From positions 1 through 15,202 of the forward strand of contig JACDAU010000279.1 in the NCBI GenBank assembly GCA_013695265.1: a stretch of 15,202 nt of DNA, given 5' to 3'. Of this stretch, positions 1 to 6,638 are shown one piece after another (the stretch's first letter is position 1; each line of letters opens with the position of its first letter). Origin of the DNA: Chloroflexia bacterium. GTDB lineage: Bacteria > Chloroflexota > Chloroflexia > Thermobaculales > Thermobaculaceae. Below the pieces are notes generated by a model, which saw only the letters and a program-made list of their open reading frames with translations, was not told where the DNA came from and did no database searches. The translations under genes and the position numbers were made by a program.

Positions 1-22
1 CCCCCACTCGGTACGCTGAACT

Positions 23-42
23 TAAACTCGTCGCCGAGTTTA
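23..42 (-). terminator. Hairpin overlapping the groEL stop codon (weak terminator candidate)
   Basis: Positions 23-30 and 35-42 form a perfect 8-bp inverted repeat around a 4-nt loop, which reads GCGA on the minus strand. The stem includes the groEL TAA stop codon (40-42). There is no T-run after it on the minus strand, so it is not a classical intrinsic terminator. It could be a 3'-end stabilising stem or chance. Only 22 bases of the window remain beyond it, so a real terminator may lie outside. Confidence 0.3.
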
Positions 43-1668
43 GTAGTCCATCCCGCCGCCCGGCATCGCTGGAGCGGGGTTCTTCTCCGGAAGGTCGGTC
101 ACGAGTGCCTCAGTAGTGAGGATCATCGAACCGATCGATGCGGCGTTCTGGAGCGCGGAGCTTACGACCTTAGTAGGATCGATGATGCCCTTGCTTAACA
201 GGTCGGCGTACTCCTCCGTGAGCGCGTCGTACCCGAGGTTCGGGTTATTCTGCTCCTGCTGCATGCGGCGCACGTTCTGGGCGATAACGCCACCATCCTG
301 ACCACCGTTTGCGGCGATCTGGCGCAGAGGCTCTTCGAGCGCACGGCGCACAATGTTCACACCAGTGCGGGTGTCGCCATCGCCCTTGACCTTGTGGAGT
401 TCGTCCGCAGCGCGGATTAGTGCGACGCCGCCACCGGGGACGATGCCTTCCTCAACTGCGGCACGGGTGGCCGAGAGCGCATCCTCGACGCGGGTCTTGC
501 GAAGCTTGAGCTCCGTCTCAGTCGCCGCGCCTACCTTGATCACGGCGACGCCGCCCTGCAGCTTCGCAAGCCGCTCCTGCAGCTTCTCGCGATCGAAGTC
601 GCTCGTCGTGGTCTCAATCTGCGCGCGGATCTGCTCTCCGCGGCCCTTGATCTCAGTAGGCTCGCCACGCCCCTCGACGATCGTAGTGTCGTCCTTGGTC
701 GCGACCACACGGCGTGCGCGGCCAAGATCCTCCACTGTGGCGCTGTCGAGCCGGCGGCCAACCTCCTCAGAGATCACGGTCGCACCGGTAAGTACCGCGA
801 TGTCGCGGAGCATCTCCTTGCGACGGTCACCGAAGCCGGGGGCCTTCACCGCAAGCACATTGATCGTGCCGCGCAGCTTGTTCACCACGAGCGTCGCGAG
901 TGCCTCGCCGTCGACGTCTTCGCCGATGATGAGCAAGTTCTTCGACACCTGGAGGAACTTCTCCAGGAGCGGGAGGATGTCATTGATCGCGGAGAGCTTC
1001 TTGTCCGTGACCAGAATGTACGGATCGTCGAGCGTGGACTCCATCCGCTCGGAGTTGGTGACGAAGTACGGGGAAATGTACCCGCGGTCGATTTGCATAC
1101 CTTCGGTGTACTCGGTCTCGAACGCGAGCCCGCGGCTCTCCTCGACCGTAATCACGCCGTCCTTGCCGACCTTGTCCATCACCTCGGCGATCAGGGCGCC
1201 GATCTCGGAGTCGGCGGAAGAAACGGTCGCGACGTGCGCGATGTCGTCACGACCCTTGACGGGGGTGCTGATCTCCTTAAGCGTCTTGACCGCCTGCTCA
1301 GTCGCGAGCTCAATGCCCCGGCGGAGCATCATCGGGTTTGCGCCAGCGGCCACGTTCTTGAGGCCCTCGTTTACGATGCTCTGGGCGAGCACGACGCTGG
1401 TCGTCGTCCCGTCGCCAGCGACATCGTTGGTCTTGGTCGCGGCCTCCTTGAGGAGTTGTGCGCCCATGTTTGCGAACGGCTCTTCGAGCTCGACTTCCTT
1501 GGCGACCGTCACACCGTCGTGCGTGACATTCGGGGCACCGAACTTCTTATCGAGCGCCACGTTGCGGCCACGGGGGCCGAGTGTGGTCTTTACCACGTTT
1601 GCGAGGGTGTCGACACCCTGCTTGAGGGACTTACGAGCTTCCTCGTTAAACTCCACTTGCTTAGCCAT
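40..1668 (-). CDS. groEL: Chaperonin GroEL (60 kDa, Hsp60)
   Basis: The 542-residue product is a full-length group I chaperonin, the usual size. It forms the double-ring ATP-driven folding chamber in the cytoplasm and works with the GroES lid encoded just upstream. The N-terminal equatorial domain starts MAKQVEFNEEARKSL. The TLGPRGRNV segment (about residues 29-37) and the nucleotide-binding GDGTT motif (residues 85-89) are intact. The VPGGG segment of the C-terminal equatorial domain is present, and the protein ends in a short GGGMDY tail rather than a long GGM repeat. The ATG is preceded by GGAGGT at 1681-1686 with a longish 12-nt spacer. The gene follows groES by 40 nt in one operon under CIRCE control. 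Nothing in the protein looks degenerate. Identification is secure; only paralogue status (GroEL1 or GroEL2) cannot be judged here. Confidence 0.98.
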   Translation of the reverse strand: MAKQVEFNEEARKSLKQGVDTLANVVKTTLGPRGRNVALDKKFGAPNVTHDGVTVAKEVELEEPFANMGAQLLKEAATKTNDVAGDGTTTSVVLAQSIVNEGLKNVAAGANPMMLRRGIELATEQAVKTLKEISTPVKGRDDIAHVATVSSADSEIGALIAEVMDKVGKDGVITVEESRGLAFETEYTEGMQIDRGYISPYFVTNSERMESTLDDPYILVTDKKLSAINDILPLLEKFLQVSKNLLIIGEDVDGEALATLVVNKLRGTINVLAVKAPGFGDRRKEMLRDIAVLTGATVISEEVGRRLDSATVEDLGRARRVVATKDDTTIVEGRGEPTEIKGRGEQIRAQIETTTSDFDREKLQERLAKLQGGVAVIKVGAATETELKLRKTRVEDALSATRAAVEEGIVPGGGVALIRAADELHKVKGDGDTRTGVNIVRRALEEPLRQIAANGGQDGGVIAQNVRRMQQEQNNPNLGYDALTEEYADLLSKGIIDPTKVVSSALQNAASIGSMILTTEALVTDLPEKNPAPAMPGGGMDY

Positions 1669-1708
1669 AGGTTACGCAATACCTCCGTGTTTTGTGACTG
1701 CTGCTGAT

Positions 1709-2014
1709 CTAGCTGAGAATCCCGAGCACGTCGCTCTCACGCAGGATCAGAACGTCCTCTTCGTCGAGGCTGAACTCTGTGCCCGCGTACTTAGCGAACA
1801 GGATGGTCTGACCTTCCGATAGCTCCATTGCCTGACGCTCACCGTTGTCGAGCACCTTGCCCGGACCAACGGCGATGACGGTGCCCTGTTGCGGCTTCTC
1901 CTTCGCTGTGTCCGGCAGCACAATACCGCTGCGGGTCATCTCCTCACGCTCCGCAGGCTTGACCACGATGCGGTCACCCAGCGGGCGAATGGTCTTGACA
2001 GTTGCCTGAGTCAT
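1709..2014 (-). CDS. groES: Co-chaperonin GroES (10 kDa, Hsp10)
   Basis: The product is 101 residues, normal for GroES. It forms the heptameric lid that caps GroEL rings. The family signature IRPLGDRIVVKP is near the N-terminus (about residues 9-20). The mobile-loop segment with TRSGIVLPDTAKEKPQQG follows (about 27-44), and the C-terminal part has the typical LDEEDVLILRESDVLGIL ending. The ATG has a G-rich Shine-Dalgarno stretch (GGAGGGG on the minus strand, about 2027-2033) some 10 nt upstream. It is the first gene of the groES-groEL operon. The promoter and two CIRCE operators lie within the next 135 bases upstream, which implies heat-inducible repression by HrcA, encoded elsewhere. Confidence 0.98.
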   Translation of the reverse strand: MTQATVKTIRPLGDRIVVKPAEREEMTRSGIVLPDTAKEKPQQGTVIAVGPGKVLDNGERQAMELSEGQTILFAKYAGTEFSLDEEDVLILRESDVLGILS

Positions 2015-2048
2015 CTGCGTCCTACCCCTCCTCGTTCCCTGTATTCCC

Positions 2049-2075
2049 TTAGCACTCTCTCTACACGAGTGCTAA
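2049..2075 (-). promoter_or_regulatory. CIRCE operator (HrcA binding site), perfect
   Basis: TTAGCACTC (2049-2057), a 9-nt spacer (2058-2066) and GAGTGCTAA (2067-2075) match the CIRCE consensus exactly on both 9-bp arms. CIRCE is the established operator of the heat-shock repressor HrcA. It begins about 10 nt downstream of the -10 box at 2086-2091, so it covers the expected transcription start and early leader of groES. Confidence 0.95.
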
Positions 2076-2085
2076 CCTGATATGC

Positions 2086-2114
2086 ATTCTACTACACCCA
2101 TCTGGAAACCGCAA
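2086..2114 (-). promoter_or_regulatory. Sigma70-type promoter of groES-groEL
   Basis: On the minus strand a -35 TTGCGG (2109-2114) is separated by exactly 17 nt from a -10 TAGAAT (2086-2091). The expected start site falls around 2077-2080, directly at the edge of the perfect CIRCE. The arrangement fits housekeeping sigma transcription repressed by HrcA rather than an alternative heat-shock sigma factor. Confidence 0.75.
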
Positions 2115-2120
2115 GTGTTT

Positions 2121-2147
2121 TTGGCACTCTTCCGGTCAAAGTGCTAA
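2121..2147 (-). promoter_or_regulatory. Second, degenerate CIRCE operator upstream of the -35
   Basis: TTGGCACTC (2121-2129), 9 nt, then AAGTGCTAA (2139-2147). Each arm differs from the CIRCE consensus by one base and the spacer length is conserved. The arms pair at 7 of 9 positions. It lies 6 bp upstream of the -35 box, with its centre 72 bp from the centre of the first CIRCE. It is probably an auxiliary HrcA site. Confidence 0.8.
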
Positions 2148-2222
2148 CGGCTCCGGTGAGACCGCCAAGGGCCATCGAATGGAGGAACGCCTCCCAATCC
2201 ACGCCGCATAGTCGTTCGCGGA

Positions 2223-2741
2223 TTAGACCGGCCTCAATCCGTGCGAATCGAGCCAGAACAGGATTGACCTAGCCACCTGCGCCGGAGTCTCTCGGGCGGT
2301 ATCTACCCTGTCAGTGACTCTCGAGCGCAGGTCACGCGCGTCCTCGATCGCGTCCTCGATCATAGGCGCTGTCCATTCTGGCCGGGACCGCAGCCGCTCG
2401 CGCCTCGTCACATTGTCGCAGTCAAGCAACAACCACTCGATGGCTCGACACCAGGCAGGGAGGCCGAGCGACGCGAAGTCGCTTGGGGTGTTCGGCGAGA
2501 AGAATACCGCGATCCGCCCGTTTCGATACGCGGTGTGCAGCACCTCGAACCACAGCGCCCCATACGGTTTCCAGGTGGACGGCTCGAAGAAGATGTCCTT
2601 ACCCGCCAGGTCAGAGGCGACCATCCCCAGCCAGTCGATGTCGTACGCGAGGTACGAGGTGCGACGCTGGATAAATGCCTGGGCTGCTGTACTCTTGCCC
2701 GAGCCAGGCGCCCCGGTTACCACAAAAAGCTTCGGCTCCAT
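2223..2741 (-). CDS. Small P-loop ATPase / nucleotide-kinase-like protein
   Basis: The product has a textbook Walker A motif, GAPGSGKST (residues 10-18), right at the N-terminus after MEPKLFVVT. This is the layout of small AAA_33/adenylate-kinase-like P-loop phosphotransferases. A hydrophobic strand ending in LLLDCD (mid-protein) is followed by an arginine-rich stretch, TRRERLRSRPEW, resembling the lid of such kinases. No substrate can be assigned. I chose the ATG at 2739-2741 (172 residues), which places the P-loop where relatives have it and sits 7 nt after a TATACT box, suggesting a leaderless mRNA. An ATG six codons upstream (2757-2759) would give 178 residues and also lacks a Shine-Dalgarno. 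It is divergent from crcB and unrelated in function to groESL. Confidence 0.8.
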   Translation of the reverse strand: MEPKLFVVTGAPGSGKSTAAQAFIQRRTSYLAYDIDWLGMVASDLAGKDIFFEPSTWKPYGALWFEVLHTAYRNGRIAVFFSPNTPSDFASLGLPAWCRAIEWLLLDCDNVTRRERLRSRPEWTAPMIEDAIEDARDLRSRVTDRVDTARETPAQVARSILFWLDSHGLRPV

Positions 2742-2748
2742 CACGCCC

Positions 2749-2754
2749 AGTATA
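2749..2754 (-). promoter_or_regulatory. Candidate -10 box giving a leaderless mRNA for the P-loop ATPase
   Basis: On the minus strand TATACT (5 of 6 matches to TATAAT) ends 7 nt before the ATG at 2739-2741, so transcription would start at or next to the start codon. No -35 match is visible at 16-18 nt, and no Shine-Dalgarno precedes the gene. Suggestive only. Confidence 0.4.
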
Positions 2755-2836
2755 ACCATTCGGCAAGGGCGATATGGTTAAGTTCGCTGGCGTCGCACCC
2801 CGGTCCCGGCTAGCATAACGCGAAGGGAGGCAGCGA

Positions 2837-3208
2837 ATGCGATACTTGCTAGTTGGGGCGGGTGGGTTTCTGGGTGCGAACGCGCGGTATCTCGTCTCGC
2901 TCGGGTTGTCGCGCTGGTGGGGCCACAGCTTCCCACTCGGGACGATGCTAATCAACGTCACCGGCAGCTTCGTCCTGGCTTTCTTCGTCGCGTACGGACT
3001 TCGCCGGCTCGGCGTGCCCGACGCGTACCGGTTGCTGTTCGCGGTCGGCTTTCTGGGCAGCTACACCACATTCTCCACACTCACGCAGGAGACCATGGAA
3101 CGTGCCGCGCACGGCCAGATCATTCAGGCGGCCGTGTACGCCGGCGGGAGCCTGCTGCTCGGACTTCTCGCAGCGGTGATCGGCAACGTCCTTGGCAGCG
3201 CTGTGTAG
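2837..3208 (+). CDS. crcB: Fluoride ion channel CrcB/Fluc
   Basis: The 123-residue product is a four-helix CrcB/Fluc protein, a dual-topology dimeric channel that exports toxic fluoride passively across the inner membrane. Family marks are GGFLGANARY near the N-terminus, GTMLINVTGSF with the pore asparagine (Asn40), and GFLGSYTTFST (residues 71-81). Four hydrophobic helices are evident. The first pore phenylalanine is present (Phe79), but the second position of the usual TTFSTF box is leucine (Leu82). The ATG follows a strong AAGGGAGG Shine-Dalgarno at 2823-2830 with 6-nt spacing. Only one crcB copy is seen here, which fits a homodimer, although a partner elsewhere cannot be excluded. I could not support a fluoride riboswitch in the 95-nt upstream gap. 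Confidence 0.93.
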   Translation: MRYLLVGAGGFLGANARYLVSLGLSRWWGHSFPLGTMLINVTGSFVLAFFVAYGLRRLGVPDAYRLLFAVGFLGSYTTFSTLTQETMERAAHGQIIQAAVYAGGSLLLGLLAAVIGNVLGSAV

Positions 3209-3210
3209 CC

Positions 3211-3240
3211 TTGCGCGCTCTCCGGCGCGTCGCGTACGAT
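3211..3240 (+). promoter_or_regulatory. Candidate promoter of the arginine deiminase gene
   Basis: TTGCGC (3211-3216, 4 of 6) and TACGAT (3235-3240, 4 of 6) are spaced by 18 nt in the short gap after crcB. The predicted start lies within a few bases of the ATG at 3251, and no Shine-Dalgarno precedes that ATG. This suggests a leaderless or nearly leaderless transcript. Confidence 0.45.
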
Positions 3241-3250
3241 ACGCGCACCT

Positions 3251-4621
3251 ATGCCCAACCTGCACATAACAAGCGAGACCGGACGGCTCCGCAGCGTCAT
3301 GCTCCACCGGCCCGGCTCGGAGATCGAACATATGACGCCGGAGATGCGCGACGAGCTGCTCTTCGACGAGATACTCTGGCTGCCGGGTGCGCAGGCCGAG
3401 CACGAGGTAGTCTCCTCAGTGATTGAGCTGGCGACAGGCCCGCAGGGTATCCTGTACGTTGCGACGCTGCTGGAGGAGGTGCTCGCGGACGAGGGACTGC
3501 GCCGGACGCTGGTACAGGAAGTGATGGACCTCGAGCCTGGCTACGAGGAGGTCCGTGCGGCGCTGGCGCGGGAACTCTTGAAGCTGGATCCGGCGAGCCT
3601 CGTAACGGCTCTCATCGCGGGCCAGCCGGAGGACACTCCCCACTCCCTTGCGGAGTTCCTGGCAGACCGCACACTCTACCGCCCGCAACCGATCCCAAAC
3701 CTGCTCTTCATGCGCGACCCCGCCGCGGTTGTGGGGCAACGTGCGCTGATCAGCTCGATGCGGCTTCCAGCGCGCCGGCGCGAACCGCTGTTGCTGCGCT
3801 ACATCTATCATTATCACCCGATATTCGCGACCGGCGATGGCGCGGAGCCGACGTGGTGGGACCCGTTCGCCGTGCAGCGCGACACCTACCCCGCCGCGCA
3901 CATAGAGGGTGGTGACGTGCTCGTACTGAACGACCACGCGCTGTTGATCGGCTGCTCCGAACGCACCGACCACCAGGGCATAGACGCCATTGCCCGTAGC
4001 CTGTTGCACGCAGGATCGCCGATCTGCACGATCTATGTGGCGCTCCTCCCCGCACGCCGCGCGCAAATGCACCTCGACACCGTGTTCACGTTCATCTCAC
4101 CAGAGGAGTGCGTGCTATACTCCCCGCTCTTGCGCGGCTACGGCAACGACGGCGTGCGCATGGTGGAGATGACGCTGGCCCGCGACGGTGTACGCGTCCA
4201 GGAACATACCGCGTTCCTCCCGGATCTGCTGGAGCGGCGTGAGGGAATGCGACTCCACACAATTGAGTGCGGCGGGCCGGACCGTTTGAGCCAGGACCGG
4301 GAGCAGTGGACCGACGCGGCGAACTTTGTAGCGCTCGCACCGGGCGTCGTGATCGGGTACGAGCGCAACGAGGCCACCTTCGAGACGTTGCACAGACAGG
4401 CGGGCTACGAGGTTATCTCGGTCGAGGAGTGCGTGACCGAGGTCGATGGAACCAAACGGTTCCTCGTGGATGGCGAGCACGTCACCTTCGAGAAGCTGGG
4501 CCGCCGCATCGCGATCGGGACAGGCAAGAAGGTGGCGATCAAGGTGGGCGGTCAGGAGTTATCCCGTGCCCGCGGCGGCCCCCGCTGCATGACGATGCCC
4601 CTGGTCCGCGATGATCAATAG
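3251..4621 (+). CDS. arcA: Arginine deiminase
   Basis: The enzyme hydrolyses L-arginine to L-citrulline and ammonia in the cytoplasm, the first step of the arginine deiminase route. All catalytic motifs of the guanidino-group-modifying fold are present in order: FMRDP (Asp156), HIEGGD (Glu219), MHLDTVFT (His274, Asp276) and the nucleophile in RGGPRCMTMPL (Cys446). At 456 residues it is longer than typical deiminases of about 410. The extra length sits mainly between the GYERN segment (about 369-373) and the nucleophile loop, as an insertion of roughly 35-40 residues (about 395-433). No ornithine carbamoyltransferase, carbamate kinase or arginine/ornithine antiporter gene adjoins it, so it may serve arginine use or acid tolerance rather than a full ATP-yielding arc operon. 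The start rests on the family-typical N-terminus (HITSETGRLRSVMLHRPG), as no Shine-Dalgarno is visible. Confidence 0.93.
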   Translation: MPNLHITSETGRLRSVMLHRPGSEIEHMTPEMRDELLFDEILWLPGAQAEHEVVSSVIELATGPQGILYVATLLEEVLADEGLRRTLVQEVMDLEPGYEEVRAALARELLKLDPASLVTALIAGQPEDTPHSLAEFLADRTLYRPQPIPNLLFMRDPAAVVGQRALISSMRLPARRREPLLLRYIYHYHPIFATGDGAEPTWWDPFAVQRDTYPAAHIEGGDVLVLNDHALLIGCSERTDHQGIDAIARSLLHAGSPICTIYVALLPARRAQMHLDTVFTFISPEECVLYSPLLRGYGNDGVRMVEMTLARDGVRVQEHTAFLPDLLERREGMRLHTIECGGPDRLSQDREQWTDAANFVALAPGVVIGYERNEATFETLHRQAGYEVISVEECVTEVDGTKRFLVDGEHVTFEKLGRRIAIGTGKKVAIKVGGQELSRARGGPRCMTMPLVRDDQ

Positions 4622-4887
4622 TCGGGCTTCCGTCTGATTGTCGTCACACCAATGCCAGACCGCCGGTGACCAGATTTCGATGAGAAGGCTAACCTGTGCT
4701 GGTCGCACAATCCGCTTCTGGAACCTCTGCCTCGCACAGTGCTGACCGGATTACATCAACTGCGGCTGAATGGTAGTGCATCTGTCAAGCCGAGCCTGCG
4801 AGGAATCCGTGGTCCGGTTTACGGATCCCTCACGGAGTTCGGGATGACATGTTGTAGTGTTCAAGCGCATTGCGTATTACAACGCTG
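4622..4887. other. Convergent intergenic region between arginine deiminase and SAM hydrolase genes
   Basis: This 266-bp gap separates two genes that end towards each other. Its centre holds the palindromic repeat at 4783-4849, described separately. A loose pair, GTTGTA (4851-4856) and TACAAC (4878-4883), lies between the repeat and the SAM hydrolase stop codon. I see no convincing open reading frame, RNA gene or T-rich terminator in the rest. Confidence 0.6.
4783..4849. repeat. Palindromic dispersed repeat, copy 1 (convergent junction)
   Basis: A 67-bp imperfect palindrome begins TGTCA and ends TGACA. Its core arms 4800-4810 and 4821-4831 pair at 10 of 11 positions around a 10-nt loop. Positions 4790-4827 match 11230-11267 at 34 of 38 bases, so this is a repeat family and not a one-off hairpin. 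It lies between the 3' ends of the arginine deiminase and SAM hydrolase genes. There is no T-run on either side. It resembles REP-like or MITE-like intergenic elements that start TCATTCCGAG in some bacterial genomes; the mobility status is unknown. Confidence 0.8.
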
Positions 4888-5703
4888 CTACATCCGCTCC
4901 AAACTGAGCGCATCTCCGGATCGCACGCCCAGTGCTATCCCCGCGCTGCCCTGGTTGCGCGCGATGCAGATGTAGCCGGAGGAGTCGTCGAACACGAATA
5001 GACTGCCCCTCGCCATCTCCCCGAACGTGCGTGCCGTGGGTAGCTCCATAGGGCCGCTGGGCGTGACCAGACGCACCCGTCTACTGGGATCGATGGGCCA
5101 GCGCCGCTCCTCGATGTTGGTGCGGACGTTTCCGAAATTGTCGAGGAGCGCCACTTCGCCGACCACAACGTGCGCTGCATAGTTCGGACGCGTCCACGGT
5201 GGAGGGGAGAGGTGCTGAATCGACACTGCCGGGCCAACCTCCGCGAGCGACACCCCACTTGCGATGTGCGCGCCGACCGGTGCAAAGAGGTCGCGCCCGT
5301 GAAACGTGTGGGAGACGGGCTGGCGCATCAGGTCGAGGTTGGTGATCTCTCGCACTTCGACAACCCCGCCGAGCCGCTCAGCAGCCGGGATCAGCAGCCC
5401 GTTGTCCGGTCCCACGAGCACATCTCCCCGCGCGGTGCGCAGCGCGAGTGGCAGGCGTTCCGTGCCGACCCCCGGATCCACCACCGCGACGTGGACCGCG
5501 ACGGGCAGATACGGTACAGCGGAGGCAAGCACCCATGCCCCTGCCCGCTTGTCGAACGGTGGTATGCCGTGCGAGAGGTCGATGATTCGAATACCCGGCG
5601 CAACGCCCGCCATCACCGCGTGACAGGTGCCCACTGGCCCCCATGCCAGCCCGAAGTCCGTCAGAAAGGTGACGAAGCGCAGACCCGTCCTGTCGCCGCT
5701 CAT
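4888..5703 (-). CDS. SAM hydroxide adenosyltransferase (DUF62 / fluorinase-fold family)
   Basis: The 271-residue product belongs to the DUF62 family, which cleaves S-adenosylmethionine with water to adenosine and methionine; relatives include chlorinase and fluorinase. Motifs in order are TDFG (15-18), VVDPGVGTER with the triad Asp76 and Arg83, VGPDNGLL (97-104), FHGRDLFAPVGAH with triad His135, and DNFGNVRTNI (188-197). The C-terminal domain keeps SSGYICIARNQGSA (241-254). The intact Asp-Arg-His triad supports water as nucleophile, not halide. The ATG is preceded by GAGGA on the minus strand about 8 nt upstream. It stands alone between a convergent gene and a divergent one. An extended -10 at 5871-5879 may drive it through a leader of about 160 nt. 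Its physiological role in bacteria is not settled. Confidence 0.93.
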   Translation of the reverse strand: MSGDRTGLRFVTFLTDFGLAWGPVGTCHAVMAGVAPGIRIIDLSHGIPPFDKRAGAWVLASAVPYLPVAVHVAVVDPGVGTERLPLALRTARGDVLVGPDNGLLIPAAERLGGVVEVREITNLDLMRQPVSHTFHGRDLFAPVGAHIASGVSLAEVGPAVSIQHLSPPPWTRPNYAAHVVVGEVALLDNFGNVRTNIEERRWPIDPSRRVRLVTPSGPMELPTARTFGEMARGSLFVFDDSSGYICIARNQGSAGIALGVRSGDALSLERM

Positions 5704-5870
5704 GACTCATTCCTCACGTGCGAATGCCTCGCGTTCTGAAAACCTGAAGCGTAGGCTGAAGGTCGGTGGACGCTTCGATGGGCTCCCCATAGCCGTCGCA
5801 TCTTGCAGTGGACACCATCTCCCAGCGCCTCGGTCCGGTCGAGCATCACCGTCCGCCACCAGTCATCGCG

Positions 5871-5879
5871 ACTATACCA
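5871..5879 (-). promoter_or_regulatory. Extended -10 promoter candidate for the SAM hydrolase gene
   Basis: On the minus strand the sequence reads TGGTATAGT, an extended -10 (TGN plus TATAGT, 5 of 6). No -35 match is evident. It points towards the gene starting at 5703. Confidence 0.45.
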
Positions 5880-6019
5880 CGGGCCGATGCTGGACCGCCC
5901 CATACCTCCACGGGAGCGCCGGAACTGGGACGCAAATACCCGACACAATCGATTCCAGTCGAGAAGCAGCCTTCTGCTGGAGGAGAGCGAGGTATCCGGC
6001 GGACCTTTCGCATGGCTTG

Positions 6020-6028
6020 TGCTACACT
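6020..6028 (+). promoter_or_regulatory. Extended -10 promoter candidate for the surface protein-sortase genes
   Basis: TGCTACACT is an extended -10 (TGN plus TACACT). A -35 element is not obvious. It would start a leader of about 105 nt before the ATG at 6140 and could transcribe the following sortase gene too. Confidence 0.4.
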
Positions 6029-6139
6029 CGAACGGCCAAACACAAACGGCGCGAAGGCTCGTGTGCGCTCGCTAACCACAGCTTGCTCGCCGCCGGACAG
6101 CGCCGGTTCAGCAGTGGGCACCATTTGGGGAGTAGAGAG

Positions 6140-6547
6140 ATGAACACATTGAGCCGTCAATTGAAGGCTTTGCAAGCGCTACTGATTCTGATAGTCCTGA
6201 GTATCGTGTGGCAAGCACAGGCAGCGAATACCAGGGCTGGCGCGGCGCCTGTCATCCAGGCCACCGAGGTGGAGGCGACAGTTGAAACAACGCCGGGCGC
6301 GGGTACCGCCACGACGCCGGAACCAGCAGGGCCCGTCCCCACCGGCGCACCGTCCATCATGGATACTCCGACACCGAGGCCATCGCCGATCATCACCCCC
6401 GTTGCTGCTGGAGCGGCAGGGCAGGAGGCGCATCCAGAAACGACCGAGGAACCCGACGAAGGCGCCGATCGGACCGGGGCTCTCGTCTCCGGCATCGCAG
6501 TGCTGGTCGGGGCGCTTGGCCTCGGGCTGTTCCTCCGACGAAACTGA
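6140..6547 (+). CDS. Small exported surface protein with sorting-signal-like C-terminus
   Basis: The 135-residue product starts at the ATG at 6140, preceded by GGGGAG at 6127-6132. It opens with a signal peptide or anchor (basic residues, then LLILIVLSIVW, with a possible cleavage after AQA near residue 28). A Pro/Thr/Ala-rich low-complexity stalk follows (about 40-108). A hydrophobic helix (114-132) and a short basic tail RRN (133-135) end the protein. Directly before the helix is ADRTG (109-113). This is the tripartite shape of a cell-wall sorting signal with a degenerate LPxTG-like pentapeptide. The next gene, 91 bp downstream on the same strand, is a sortase. I do not recognise a named family. 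It could be a sortase substrate, a membrane-tethered stalk or an accessory of the sortase. Confidence 0.75.
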   Translation: MNTLSRQLKALQALLILIVLSIVWQAQAANTRAGAAPVIQATEVEATVETTPGAGTATTPEPAGPVPTGAPSIMDTPTPRPSPIITPVAAGAAGQEAHPETTEEPDEGADRTGALVSGIAVLVGALGLGLFLRRN

Positions 6548-6638
6548 AACCGCCGCAGACGCGTTAACGTTTAAGACAGCATAGCGTGACGGCGCAGTAC
6601 TATGAATATCGAGCAAGACAGAGGAGGACACGAGACCA

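Larger units (their letters stand above)
5704..6139. other. Divergent intergenic region (436 bp)
   Basis: This gap lies between the divergent starts of the SAM hydrolase (minus) and the small surface protein (plus). It holds one extended -10 candidate on each strand (5871-5879 minus and 6020-6028 plus), giving leaders of roughly 160 and 105 nt. I see no conserved riboswitch, RNA gene or credible small gene. Several open frames cross it, but their products look arginine- and proline-rich without family features, as expected for GC-rich non-coding DNA. Confidence 0.6.

Noticed and set aside
353..1822. Long plus-strand open frame (489 codons) antisense to groEL/groES
   Set aside because: It is a serine/arginine-rich shadow of the groEL codon pattern in GC-rich DNA; the minus-strand genes are unmistakable.
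2181..2194. GGAGG-AACG-CCTCC hairpin downstream of the P-loop ATPase gene as a terminator
   Set aside because: The stem is only 5 bp and there is no T-run on the minus strand after it.
2760..2836. Possible fluoride (crcB) riboswitch upstream of the channel gene
   Set aside because: GGGCGAT and a weak GGCGA/TCGCT stem near 2767-2788 recall the motif's 5' part, but the conserved CTGATG...CCTAC 3' part and a matching pseudoknot are missing.
2611..2961. Minus-strand frame spanning the crcB start and the P-loop gene
   Set aside because: It crosses two well-supported genes and its translation has no family resemblance.
5627..6139. In-frame extension upstream of the small surface protein
   Set aside because: The added 170 residues are Arg/Ser-rich without features, overlap the start of the SAM hydrolase gene, and would bury the signal peptide at 6140.
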